From Thiomonas intermedia (GTDB lineage: Bacteria > Pseudomonadota > Gammaproteobacteria > Burkholderiales > Burkholderiaceae_C), in contig NZ_CP020046.1 of NCBI RefSeq assembly GCF_002028405.1, positions 1,116,001 to 1,180,000 of the forward strand: a DNA stretch of 64,000 nt. The letters are read 5' to 3'. The notes beneath the pieces are model-generated. The model did not search any database, was not told the origin of the DNA, and worked only from the letters and a program-made list of their open reading frames with translations. This document shows positions 43,271 through 52,195 of this stretch, piece by piece. Position 1 is the stretch's first letter; each line of letters starts with the position of its first letter. The translations under genes and the position numbers were made by a program.

Positions 43271-45631
43271 ATGACACAGCGCGCCCCCGATCCCGCACCC
43301 GATCCTGCTTCCGCACCGCCAACCTCCCTGCTCACGCGCACCCTTGCAGGCTATGTGCTGTACACAGGGCTGCTGCTCGCCTATGCGGGAATGGGGCTGC
43401 TGCCCTGGCTGGCCGCGGTCGGCTACGGCCTGCTCGGCGCGACGGTGAATCTGGCCCTACTCAACGGGATGCTCTACTTCCCCCGGGGTCGCAGCGGCGC
43501 CGATGCCTTTCCGGCCACGCTCTACCTCTTGCTCAACGTGGGGCTTCAAGCGCTGTTCTTCGCTTTGCTGCCGCGGGTGGGGGGCCTGTTCGTGCTGCCT
43601 TTGATCGCGCTGGTGCCGGTGGCCGCGCTGCATGTGCGGCGCATGCAGATTGCCGCGAGCCTGCTGCTGATGTTGGGTCTCACCGGCGCAGCCATCATGC
43701 TGACGCCCGGCCACATCGAATTGCCCATGGACGGCGACGCGCAGCGTGCCCTGGCGTGGGCGGCCCTGCTGGCGGCGCTGGCCTTCGGCGCCACGCTGAT
43801 GATGACCATCGAGGGCTTCAACCGCCTGCTGATCCAGGACAACCTGCGGCTGAGCAAAGCCTTCAAGGCCCTGCGCCGCTACGCCCTGCGCGACGAGCTC
43901 ACCGGGCTGGCCAATCGCCGCATCTTTCTCGATCACCTCAACGACCTGATGCGGCGCCACCCCGGCCAGGCCTTGAGCATCGGCCTGATGGACCTCGACC
44001 GTTTCAAGTCGGTCAACGATCGTCTCGGCCACGTGATCGGCGACCAGCTGCTCATCGCCGTGGGCCAGCGCCTGCGCGGCGTGCTGCGCGAAGGCGACCT
44101 GCTCGCACGCTTCGGTGGCGACGAGTTCGTGGTGCTGCTGCCCGGCTACAGCACCGAGCAGCAGCTCAGTTTCATCGCCAAGCGGCTGGTCGACTGCATC
44201 GAGGAGCCGTTCCACATCCAGGGCAACAGTCTGCAGATCGGCCTGTCGCTCGGTCTGGTGGTGCAACAGCACGACGCTCCCGTCGACGCCGAAACCCTGG
44301 TACGGCGCGCCGACATGGCCATGTACGCGGCGAAGAAGAACGGGCGGCAGCAATACCGCCTCTTCGACCAGCAGATGGAAGATGCCATGCAGGAGCGGCA
44401 CCGCAAACTGCAGTGGGTGCAGGCCGCGCTGCGCGACAACCGGCTGGAGCTGCAGTACCAGCCCATCCTCTCCTTCGGATCGGGCGCGGTGCGGATCGAC
44501 GGCGCCGAAGCGCTGCTGCGCCTGCGCGATAGCGCGGGCCTGCACCGTGCGGCCACCTTCGAGGCCGTGCTCGACGACGACACGCTCAGCGTCGCCGTCG
44601 GGCGCTTCGTGCTCGCGACGGCCATGCGCCAGGCCGATGCCTGGTTCGGCGCGGGGCGGCCGCTGCAGATCAGCGTGAACATCAGCCCGCGGCACTTCCT
44701 CGATCCACAGTTCCTCTCCGACCTGCGCAGCGTGCTCGCCCAGCACCCGCAGTGCCCGCCCAAGCTGCTCGCCCTGGAGCTGACCGAGCATGGCTCGGAG
44801 CTCGACGGCGCGATGGCGCGCTTCATGGTCGCGCAATGCCGCCAGCTTGGCGTGCAGGTCATCCTCGACGATTTCGGCACCGGCAGCGCCAGCCTCATCC
44901 ACCTGCAGCAGCTCGAAATCACCTCGGTGAAGATCGACCGCAGCTTCACCCACGACCTGTTCACCAGCGGTGCGGGCTTGAGCATTTCCTATGGCCTGCT
45001 GCGCATCGCCGAGCTGATGGCGCTGGAGGTGATCGGCGAGGGCGTGAGCTCGGCGCAGCACGCGCTGGCGCTGGCCTCCATGGGATGCCGCCGCTTTCAG
45101 GGCTATGCCATCTCGCCGCCGCTGTCGCTTTCCGATTTCGAGATCTGGCTCGCGCATTGGCCCGAGCTCATACCCTGGACTGCCTCGATCGGTCAACAGC
45201 CCTCACTGCCGGCCGAGGCGATTCAGGCCCTGGTCTGGCACAACGCCGTGGCCCTGCGCGCGCAGCAAGACACTCTGAGCGACAGCGAGCGGCAACTGCT
45301 GCTCAAGCCCAACGCCGCGCTGCATAGCGAACTCGGATTGTGGTGCCAGGCGCACCAATCCTTGTACGGCGACCGTCCCGCCTTCCTGCGACTGATCCGC
45401 GAGCTGCACATTTTTCACACCCGCCTGCGCGAACAGCTGTCGACCAAGTCCCCCATCGACCCCGCCCAGGCCGCGCAACTCAAGGCGCATAGCCGGGTCG
45501 TGCGGCATCAGTTCTGGAATCTGGTGTTGGTGAGCATTCCATCGGTGGCAGCCAGCGATGGGCGATCCGCCGATCCCACCACGCCAGAGCATGGCGACAC
45601 GGCCTCGCAGCGGCCCACCGTGCCGGAATGA
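43271..45631 (+). CDS. Membrane GGDEF-EAL protein with CZB-like domain lacking the Cys ligand (copy 2)
   Basis: 786 residues, a paralogue of the protein before it along the entire length, with an unrelated-looking but similarly arranged set of membrane helices. GGDEF is intact with I-site REGD five residues before it. EAL motif EALLR, NISPRH, DDFGTG, KIDRSF are conserved; EGVE is EGVS here as well. In the CZB-like region the motif CALGRW of copy 1 is SELGLW (Ser686), so the zinc-ligand Cys is lost while the His residues (WHN, LHIFHTR) remain. Start chosen at MTQRAPDPA. The two genes are 102 bp apart. Confidence 0.85.
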   Translation: MTQRAPDPAPDPASAPPTSLLTRTLAGYVLYTGLLLAYAGMGLLPWLAAVGYGLLGATVNLALLNGMLYFPRGRSGADAFPATLYLLLNVGLQALFFALLPRVGGLFVLPLIALVPVAALHVRRMQIAASLLLMLGLTGAAIMLTPGHIELPMDGDAQRALAWAALLAALAFGATLMMTIEGFNRLLIQDNLRLSKAFKALRRYALRDELTGLANRRIFLDHLNDLMRRHPGQALSIGLMDLDRFKSVNDRLGHVIGDQLLIAVGQRLRGVLREGDLLARFGGDEFVVLLPGYSTEQQLSFIAKRLVDCIEEPFHIQGNSLQIGLSLGLVVQQHDAPVDAETLVRRADMAMYAAKKNGRQQYRLFDQQMEDAMQERHRKLQWVQAALRDNRLELQYQPILSFGSGAVRIDGAEALLRLRDSAGLHRAATFEAVLDDDTLSVAVGRFVLATAMRQADAWFGAGRPLQISVNISPRHFLDPQFLSDLRSVLAQHPQCPPKLLALELTEHGSELDGAMARFMVAQCRQLGVQVILDDFGTGSASLIHLQQLEITSVKIDRSFTHDLFTSGAGLSISYGLLRIAELMALEVIGEGVSSAQHALALASMGCRRFQGYAISPPLSLSDFEIWLAHWPELIPWTASIGQQPSLPAEAIQALVWHNAVALRAQQDTLSDSERQLLLKPNAALHSELGLWCQAHQSLYGDRPAFLRLIRELHIFHTRLREQLSTKSPIDPAQAAQLKAHSRVVRHQFWNLVLVSIPSVAASDGRSADPTTPEHGDTASQRPTVPE

Positions 45632-45645
45632 GGCCCTATTGCCCT

Positions 45646-45813
45646 ATTGATCCGGCACGTTGAAGTTTGAAACGGCACCTCCCCACCCCGACCCTCCCCA
45701 CAAGTGGAGAGGGAGCAAACACTCCTCCCCCACGGAGTGGGGGAGGCTGGGAGGGGGAGGCCCTTGCATGGCGGGGCCCATGACCCGTTCATATTTCTCC
45801 ATGCCGGATCAAT
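45646..45813 (+). repeat. Mosaic repeat with perfect 12-bp terminal inverted repeats, copy E
   Basis: 168 bp bounded by ATTGATCCGGCA (45646-45657) and TGCCGGATCAAT (45802-45813). Inside are one CCCTCCCCACAAGTGGAGAG module, one CTCCCCCACGGAGTGGGGGAG hairpin, and the right-end block CATGGCGGGGCCCATGACCC also found in copies B and C. It is the smallest copy with intact ends and best defines the element. The right end overlaps the last codons of purT: the purT stop (TCA at 45809-45811 on the plus strand) lies inside the inverted repeat. No target duplication is obvious. Confidence 0.85.
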
Positions 45814-47014
45814 CGGCCGCCACCACCCGCACCAGCTGCGCCGCGCGTTTGGCCTTCTGCCGCGCGTCGTCGGTCGATTCGGCACGGGCCAGCGCCACGC
45901 CCATGCGGCGCTTGACGAAGCTCTCGGGCTTGCCGAACAGGCGAAGATCGGTGCCCGGAATGGCCAAAGCGGCTTCCACGCCTTCATAGCGCACGCCCCG
46001 CGCCTCGACGCCGCCGTAGATCACGGCGCTGGCGCCCGCGGTCTTGAGCGACGGGTCCACCGGCAGTCCGAGAATGGCCCTGGCGTGCAGCTCGAACTCG
46101 CTCTGCCACTGGGTCATGAGGGTGACCAGTCCGGTGTCGTGCGGGCGCGGGCTGACCTCGCTGAACCAGACCTGATCCCCCTTCACGAAGAGTTCCACGC
46201 CGAAAATGCCGCGTCCACCCAGCGCTTCGGTGATGCGGCGAGCCATGTCGCGGCTGCGCTGCAGCGCCACCGGATGCATGGGATGCGGCTGCCAGCTCTC
46301 CACATAGTCACCGGCCACCTGCACATGCCCGATGGGCTCGCAGAAGTCGGTGCGCACAGCGCCGTCGCCCCCCACGCTTCTCACCGTGAGCTGGGTGATT
46401 TCATAGTCGAAGTTGATGAAACCCTCGACGATCACGCGGCTCTGCGCCACGCGGCCGCCCGACATCGCCGCCTCCCAGGCCGGGCGCACGTCGGCGGGTC
46501 CGTCGAGTTTGCTCTGCCCCTTGCCCGAAGAACTCATCACCGGCTTGACCACGCAGGGATAGCCGATGCCGCCGTCGATGGCGGCCTGCAGCTCCTCCAG
46601 CGAATCGGCGAAGGCGTAGGGTGAAGTGGCCAGGCCCAGTTCTTCGGCGGCCAGTCGGCGGATGCCTTCTCGGTTCATCGTCAATCGCGCCGCGCGCGCG
46701 GTCGGAATGACCGTCACCACGCCCGCGGCCTCCAGCTCTTCGAGTACCGGCGTGGCGATGGCCTCGATCTCCGGCACCACCAGGTGCGGCTTCTCCTGAA
46801 GGATGAGCGCGCGCAAGGCCTCGGGGTCGGTCATGCTGAGGGTGCGGGCGTGATGGGCTACCTGCTGCCCCGGCGCGTGGTCGTAGCGATCCACGGCGAT
46901 GGTTTCCACGCCCAGGCGCTGCAGCGCGATGAGCACTTCCTTGCCCAGTTCGCCCGCGCCCAGCAGCAGCACGCGGGTGGCCGCGCGGGAAAGCGGGGTG
47001 CCGATCGTCGTCAT
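45809..47014 (-). CDS. purT: Formate-dependent phosphoribosylglycinamide formyltransferase
   Basis: 401 residues, an ATP-grasp enzyme that converts GAR, formate and ATP to formyl-GAR in purine synthesis. N-terminal [21 protein letters not shown], the [21 protein letters not shown]-binding loop, and the [14 protein letters not shown]-type end of the grasp fold (here [15 protein letters not shown]) are present. The stop codon is provided by the terminal inverted repeat of repeat copy E, so insertion of that element defined the current C-terminus (VRVVAAD). Confidence 0.95.
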   Translation of the reverse strand: MTTIGTPLSRAATRVLLLGAGELGKEVLIALQRLGVETIAVDRYDHAPGQQVAHHARTLSMTDPEALRALILQEKPHLVVPEIEAIATPVLEELEAAGVVTVIPTARAARLTMNREGIRRLAAEELGLATSPYAFADSLEELQAAIDGGIGYPCVVKPVMSSSGKGQSKLDGPADVRPAWEAAMSGGRVAQSRVIVEGFINFDYEITQLTVRSVGGDGAVRTDFCEPIGHVQVAGDYVESWQPHPMHPVALQRSRDMARRITEALGGRGIFGVELFVKGDQVWFSEVSPRPHDTGLVTLMTQWQSEFELHARAILGLPVDPSLKTAGASAVIYGGVEARGVRYEGVEAALAIPGTDLRLFGKPESFVKRRMGVALARAESTDDARQKAKRAAQLVRVVAAD

Positions 47015-47045
47015 CTCAGAAATCTCCCTATCTCTATCCAGAAGG

Positions 47046-47693
47046 CTAAAAGGCGCTGGCCAGGGCGTTGACCGTCAACGCCAGAATGACCACATTGAAA
47101 AAGAACGCTGCCACGCTGTGCAGCAGAACCAGGCGGCGCACATGCCGCCCGGTGATGTTCACGTCCGAGGTCTGAAAGGTCATGCTCAGCACCACGGAGA
47201 AATAGAGATAGTCCCAATAATCCGGCACCTGATCGCCCGGAAACTGCAGCGCCGGGTGGCCCGCGCAGCGGGCGGCGTAGTCGCTGTGGGCATACTGCAG
47301 CGCGAAAATGACCGAAAAGAACAGCCAGGCCAGCACGATGCTGCTCCCGGCCAGCGCCAGTTCACCCGGGTGGCCGCGCACCGAATGCAGCTCGACCGAC
47401 AGGGCCGCGAACACGGTGCCCGAGAGCGCGAGGCTGAACAGCAGCACCGTCCAGCGGCCCTCGGTTTCCAGTTCGGTACGGCGCTTGAGGGTTTCGTTCG
47501 TGGCATGCACCATCATCCACGCCGTACTGGCTAGAAACATCAGCACACTGGCGTTGAAGGCCCACAGCAGGGCGACGGCCGACGGCTGACTCAGGCGCAC
47601 GGCCCACCACAACACCACCCCCAGCCCCAGAGCGGCACTCAACCGGGGTCGGTTGCGCAGCGTGCGATAGAGGCTGGTGAGCGGATTGACCAT
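47046..47693 (-). CDS. DUF1345 membrane protein
   Basis: 215 residues with about five membrane helices. The blocks [52 protein letters not shown] and [18 protein letters not shown] are typical of DUF1345, a family of integral membrane proteins of unknown function. The DYLYFS-x-x-x-GMTFQ-like segment resembles the filter region of two-TM potassium channels, although this is only a likeness. Start at [10 protein letters not shown], divergent from argB. Confidence 0.85.
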   Translation of the reverse strand: MVNPLTSLYRTLRNRPRLSAALGLGVVLWWAVRLSQPSAVALLWAFNASVLMFLASTAWMMVHATNETLKRRTELETEGRWTVLLFSLALSGTVFAALSVELHSVRGHPGELALAGSSIVLAWLFFSVIFALQYAHSDYAARCAGHPALQFPGDQVPDYWDYLYFSVVLSMTFQTSDVNITGRHVRRLVLLHSVAAFFFNVVILALTVNALASAF

Positions 47694-47860
47694 GGCCCCG
47701 AATTTTAGGGCGATGATGTGCCCGGCTTTCGGACCCGCCCGGCACATGAGGCCAAACCCATGGCTCCGGTGGCCCGCGCACCCGCAGGCGCGACAGACTC
47801 CTAGAATTGCGCGGCGCAGCACAACCTCCGCTTCCATGCCACCCCTTTGAACCGACATCC

Positions 47861-48775
47861 ATGAGCGCCGACACCCCTCTCGCCCCTCCCGACCTGTCGC
47901 ACATCGCCCCCCGTGAGCAGGCCGAAATCCTCGCTCAGGCCCTGCCCTATATCCGCAAGTTCCACGGCAAGACCCTGGTCATCAAGTACGGCGGCAACGC
48001 CATGACCGATCCGGCCCTGCAACAGGATTTCGCCGAAGACGTGGTCCTGCTCAAACTCGTGGGCATGAACCCAGTCGTGGTACATGGCGGCGGTCCGCAG
48101 ATCGACGAGGCGTTGAACCGCGTGGGCAAGAAGGGCACGTTTGTGCAGGGCATGCGCGTCACCGATGACGAGACCATGGAAGTGGTGGAGTGGGTACTGG
48201 CCGGCCAGGTGCAGCAGGACATCGTCGGTCTGATCAACCACGCGGGGGGCAAGGCCGTGGGCCTCACCGGGCGCGACGGCGGCCTCATTCGGGCGCGGAA
48301 GCTGCGCATGCGCGACCGGGAAAATCCCGACACCGAAATCGACGTCGGCCAGGTGGGTGAAGTGGCGTCGATCGACCCGTCCGTGGTCAAGGCGCTGCAG
48401 GACGATCAGTTCATCCCGGTCATTTCTCCCATCGGCTTCGGCGAGGACAACGCGTCGTTCAACATCAACGCCGATGTGGTGGCCGGCAAACTGGCCGAAG
48501 TGCTGTGCGCCGAAAAGCTGCTGCTTCTCACCAATATCCCCGGCGTGATGAACAAAAAGGGTGAGTTGCTCACCGATCTCACCGCGCATGAAATCGACGA
48601 GATGTTCGCCGACGGCACCATTTCAGGTGGCATGCTGCCCAAGATTTCCTCGGCGCTCGACGCCGCGAAGTCAGGCGTCAACTCGGTGCACATCGTCGAT
48701 GGACGCATTCCGCACGCCATCCTGCTGGAAGTGTTGACCGAGCAGGCCTTCGGCACCATGATCCGGTCGCACTGA
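47861..48775 (+). CDS. argB: Acetylglutamate kinase
   Basis: 304 residues of the amino-acid kinase family. [22 protein letters not shown], the [12 protein letters not shown] loop and [28 protein letters not shown] are all present. It phosphorylates N-acetylglutamate in arginine synthesis; the enzyme is often feedback-inhibited by arginine and an N-terminal helix of about 30 residues, as here, is typical of the arginine-sensitive hexameric form. ATG at 47861. A terminator follows. argH lies at 61.7 kb, so the arg genes are dispersed. Confidence 0.96.
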   Translation: MSADTPLAPPDLSHIAPREQAEILAQALPYIRKFHGKTLVIKYGGNAMTDPALQQDFAEDVVLLKLVGMNPVVVHGGGPQIDEALNRVGKKGTFVQGMRVTDDETMEVVEWVLAGQVQQDIVGLINHAGGKAVGLTGRDGGLIRARKLRMRDRENPDTEIDVGQVGEVASIDPSVVKALQDDQFIPVISPIGFGEDNASFNINADVVAGKLAEVLCAEKLLLLTNIPGVMNKKGELLTDLTAHEIDEMFADGTISGGMLPKISSALDAAKSGVNSVHIVDGRIPHAILLEVLTEQAFGTMIRSH

Positions 48776-48845
48776 AGCCCTGCGGGCGCAGGCACCGGGA
48801 GGGTCCCCGAGCCGTCCACAGACTATCTTTCCTTCCTGCAAAAAG

Positions 48846-48868
48846 GCCGCATTCTTTGCGGCTTTTTT
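48846..48868 (+). terminator. Rho-independent terminator after argB
   Basis: GCCGCA, five-base loop TTCTT, TGCGGC and six T residues, preceded by a run of A. Confidence 0.85.
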
Positions 48869-48982
48869 CGTTTCAGGCCGCCTAGAATCGATCGAATTTA
48901 CAAATTTAGGCACATCGACCTGTATTTCCGAGTCATTTGGTCGATTGTTCTAAAGTGCATCGATTATTTGGTTAATGATTTA

Positions 48983-49011
48983 TTGATTAATCTGTCATAT
49001 TTATATATAAT
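48983..49011 (+). promoter_or_regulatory. Sigma-70-type promoter of the betaine transporter operon
   Basis: TTGATT (48983-48988), a 17-base spacer and a perfect TATAAT (49006-49011), about 31 bp before the start codon. AGGGA at 49026 serves as ribosome-binding site. The surrounding 150 bp are strikingly AT-rich and full of A/T steps against a high-GC genome, a feature of osmoregulated or nucleoid-protein-silenced promoters. Confidence 0.75.
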
Positions 49012-49041
49012 ATAACATCTTTTACAGGGAAAATTATAAAG

Positions 49042-50361
49042 ATGACAGATAATCCACAAACCCATCCTAAAATAAGCATTCAATCCGTCAGCAAAATCTT
49101 TGGCAAACATGCCAATAAGGCCATCGATCTCCTCCAGGGTGGCCTTGGAAAATCCAGAGTTCAGTCGGAAACCGGGGTGGTTGTGGGTGTTCATGATGTC
49201 AGCCTGGAGATCTATCCCGGTGAAATCTTCGTGATCATGGGCTTGTCAGGAAGCGGGAAATCCACCCTGCTTCGACTCATCAATCGCCTCCAGGACCCGA
49301 CGACGGGCCGAATTCTGGTGGACGGCGAAGACGCCACGGCCATGAACACCCAGGCCCTGCGCGCGCTGCGGCGCCAGAAGTTCGGCATGGTGTTCCAGAG
49401 CTTCGCCCTGTTGCCCCATCGCACCGTGCTGGGCAATGTGGAGTTCGGCCTGGAAATCCAGGGCCTGCCCAAGGCGCAGCGGCAGGAGCGCGCCATGCAG
49501 GTCATCGAGACCGTCGGTCTGAAAAGCTACGAGAACCGCTACGCCTCGGAGTTGTCCGGTGGCATGCAACAGCGTGTCGGTTTGGCCCGCGCGCTGGCGG
49601 CCGACCCGGAGATCCTGCTGATGGACGAGGCCTTCAGCGCGCTCGACCCGCTGATCCGCAGCCAGCTTCAGGATGATCTGCTCGAGATTCAGGAGCGGCT
49701 GGGCAAGACCATCGTCTTCGTCTCGCATGATCTGGACGAGGCCATCAAGATCGGCACACGAATTGCCATTCTGCGGGACGGCCGCCTCGTGCAGATCGGC
49801 ACGCCACAGGAAATCCTGTCGGCCCCCGCCGACGACTATGTCTCGGCCTTCGTCGAAGGCGCAGACCGCACCAAGGTGCTCACCGCGGAGCAGATCATGC
49901 AGCCCCTGCGCGTGGCGGCCAACACCCGTGACTCGGCCCGCACCGTGCTGCGCAAGATGGAACGCAGCGGCTTCAGCGGACTCATCGTGATCGACAGCGC
50001 GCGCAACCTCAAGGGCTTTATCGAACTGGCCCAGGTCACGGCCCAGCGTGACGCCGAACGCATCAGCCTGGCGCAGGTGCGCCCGCTGCCCACCGCGACA
50101 CCCGACGCCAAGCTGGCCGATCTGATTCAGCGCGTCAATACCGAAGGCTCTCCGCTGTGCATCGTCGATGCGCGCAACCGCGTGATCGGCGTGGTGGACA
50201 AGAGCAGCCTGATCGCAGCGCTGGCGCAGGGCGATCTGGGCACGGAAAGCGGCGCACCGGGCGACGCGGCACCGTCGGCGCCCACCACGCCCGCCGAACG
50301 GACCGACGCAGAGACGCCAGCCAGCCCGACCAAGGAGGCCGCCGATGCCGCTCAAACCTGA
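49042..50361 (+). CDS. proV: Glycine betaine/proline ABC transporter ATPase with CBS pair
   Basis: 439 residues, long for an ABC ATPase owing to a C-terminal CBS domain pair (about 275-400) used in OpuA-type importers to sense ionic strength or nucleotides. Walker A GLSGSGKST, signature LSGGMQQRVGLARAL, Walker B ILLMDEAFSALDP and the switch His (VSHDLDEA) are all present. The first 30 codons are AT-rich with rare codons (AAT, ATA, AAA), unlike the rest. Followed with overlap by a substrate-binding protein gene. Confidence 0.92.
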   Translation: MTDNPQTHPKISIQSVSKIFGKHANKAIDLLQGGLGKSRVQSETGVVVGVHDVSLEIYPGEIFVIMGLSGSGKSTLLRLINRLQDPTTGRILVDGEDATAMNTQALRALRRQKFGMVFQSFALLPHRTVLGNVEFGLEIQGLPKAQRQERAMQVIETVGLKSYENRYASELSGGMQQRVGLARALAADPEILLMDEAFSALDPLIRSQLQDDLLEIQERLGKTIVFVSHDLDEAIKIGTRIAILRDGRLVQIGTPQEILSAPADDYVSAFVEGADRTKVLTAEQIMQPLRVAANTRDSARTVLRKMERSGFSGLIVIDSARNLKGFIELAQVTAQRDAERISLAQVRPLPTATPDAKLADLIQRVNTEGSPLCIVDARNRVIGVVDKSSLIAALAQGDLGTESGAPGDAAPSAPTTPAERTDAETPASPTKEAADAAQT

Positions 50362-51220
50362 ACGTGGTCCTGCGCCCGATGTGACTCGCCGCCGCGCGGC
50401 GCAACTCGCTGCAGGCAGTCTGCTGCTGCCATGGACGCTGGCCCAGGCCGCGCCCGAGCCCCTGCGTCTGGGTTATGTGAAGGCCTGGCCCAGCAGCAAC
50501 ATTCCCTCGCACCTGGTGGCGGCCTATGTGCGCAAGCGTTTTGGCCTCCCTGTGGAACTGGTGTCGAGCGAGCCGGGGCCGATGTGGGAAGCCGTGGCCA
50601 GCGGACGCACCGATCTCACCCTCACGGTCTGGCTACCCGGCACCAGCGAGGTGTATTACCGCAAGCTGAGAAGCAAGCTCGTGCATCTGGGCGCTTATTA
50701 CCAAGGCACGCGACTGGGTCTGACCGTACCGGACTATGTGCCGCTGAAAAGCATCACCGAACTCCAGGCGCATCACGCCCGCTTTCAAGACAAGATCTAC
50801 GGCGTCGAGTCTGGGTCCGTGGTCAACATGATGGCCAACCAGGCGATCAAGACCTACCACCTTGCGCCGATGTCGCTGGTCACCAGCTCGACGGCGGCGA
50901 TGACGGTGCAGCTCAAGCGCGCCATCCAGCGCAAGGACTGGATCGTCGTCACGGGCTGGCAGCCGCTGTGGATCTGGGCTGGTTTCAAGCTGCACTTCCT
51001 GGAAGATCCGTCGGCGGTCTTCGGCGGCATCGGCCACATGGACACGGTGATCAACCCGCAACTGCAACGCCGCGCGCCTCAGGTCGTGGACTGGCTGCGC
51101 ACCTTTCACCTATCGCAGGCCGAGCTGGCCAGCATGCTGCTGCAACTCTCGAACGGCATGACGGTGGATCAGATCGCGGCGCAGTGGCTGGCCCGCCAGC
51201 CTGAGACCCGCACGGCCTGA
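50345..51220 (+). CDS. Glycine betaine ABC transporter substrate-binding protein (first copy)
   Basis: 291 residues with an Arg-rich N-terminus (VTRRRAAQLAAGSLLLPWTLAQA) that may be a Tat-type signal. The mature part is a type-2 periplasmic binding protein of the OpuAC family: LGYVKAWPSSNIPSHL, LTVWLPGTSEVYY and VTGWQPLWIWAGFKL, with tryptophans placed to build the aromatic cage around a quaternary amine. The gene overlaps proV by 17 bp. A second, related binding protein is encoded at the end of the operon. Confidence 0.88.
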   Translation: MPLKPERGPAPDVTRRRAAQLAAGSLLLPWTLAQAAPEPLRLGYVKAWPSSNIPSHLVAAYVRKRFGLPVELVSSEPGPMWEAVASGRTDLTLTVWLPGTSEVYYRKLRSKLVHLGAYYQGTRLGLTVPDYVPLKSITELQAHHARFQDKIYGVESGSVVNMMANQAIKTYHLAPMSLVTSSTAAMTVQLKRAIQRKDWIVVTGWQPLWIWAGFKLHFLEDPSAVFGGIGHMDTVINPQLQRRAPQVVDWLRTFHLSQAELASMLLQLSNGMTVDQIAAQWLARQPETRTA

Positions 51221-51334
51221 GCCGGCCCACTTCGGGTCTTCGGGCCCTGCTGCCCGGCGCCTGAGCCGGCCATGCGCCGTCGTGCGGCGAGGCGAAGCCT
51301 TGTCTCGAACAACCTTTTCTAGGAGAACGCTTTC

Positions 51335-52195
51335 ATGTCAATTGGACAACCGATACCCATTGGGGACTGGGTCAGCAACGGGGTCAATACTCTGACCGAC
51401 CGTTACGCGGCCGCCTTCGACTCCATCACCCACGCCGTCCACTTTCTCATCGCCGGACTGCAGACTGGACTGGCCTGGATTCCCGTGCCGGTCTTCATCG
51501 CGCTGGTGGCCGTACTCGCCCTGGTGGCCATGGGATGGAAACGTCCGGGCGGCTGGTCTCTGGCGATCTTCAGCATCCTGGGACTGGGTCTGGTGTGGAA
51601 CCTCGGCTACTGGGACGATCTGATCAAGACCCTGGCGCTGGTCCTGGCCGCCGAGGTGCTGGTCATCCTCATCGGCGTGCCCACCGGCATCCTGAGCGCC
51701 AAGAGCCGGCTGCTCGAAAAGACGCTGCGGCCCGTGCTCGACATCATGCAGACCATGCCGGCCTTCGTGTACCTGGTGCCCGCCGTCATTTTCTTCGGTC
51801 TGGGCCTGGTGCCCGGGGTGATCTCCACCACCATCTTCGCGCTGCCGCCCCTCATCCGCCTGACCACGCTGGGCATCCGGCAGGTTCCGCACGAGTTGGT
51901 CGAAGCCACCCAGTCTTTCGGCGCCACATGGTGGCAACTGCTGACCAAGGTTCAGATCCCCTCGGCCCTGCCCTCCATCATGGCCGGGGTCAATCAAAGC
52001 ATCATGCTCGGGCTTTCGATGGTGGTCATCTCCGCGATGATCGGTGCCGGCGGCCTGGGCAATGTGGTGCTCGAAGGCATCACGCAACTCGACGTCGGCA
52101 AGGGTTTTGTCGGCGGTCTGTGCGTGGTGATTCTGGCGATCATCCTCGATCGCCTGACCCAGTCCCTGGGTCGTCTCAACAAGGAGAAACACTAA
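51335..52195 (+). CDS. proW: Glycine betaine/proline ABC transporter permease
   Basis: 286 residues with about six or seven membrane helices and the binding-protein-dependent transport signature near the C-terminus (EATQSFGATWWQLLTKVQIPSALPSIMAG), which meets the ATPase. It forms the membrane channel of the OpuA/ProU importer. The TAA stop shares a base with the ATG of the next gene (TAATG). AGGAG precedes the start. Confidence 0.92.
   Translation: MSIGQPIPIGDWVSNGVNTLTDRYAAAFDSITHAVHFLIAGLQTGLAWIPVPVFIALVAVLALVAMGWKRPGGWSLAIFSILGLGLVWNLGYWDDLIKTLALVLAAEVLVILIGVPTGILSAKSRLLEKTLRPVLDIMQTMPAFVYLVPAVIFFGLGLVPGVISTTIFALPPLIRLTTLGIRQVPHELVEATQSFGATWWQLLTKVQIPSALPSIMAGVNQSIMLGLSMVVISAMIGAGGLGNVVLEGITQLDVGKGFVGGLCVVILAIILDRLTQSLGRLNKEKH

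Noticed and set aside
40612-44532. 1306-codon open frame across both GGDEF-EAL genes
   Set aside because: It is the out-of-frame shadow of two well-conserved genes; the translation is Arg/Ala-rich without domains.
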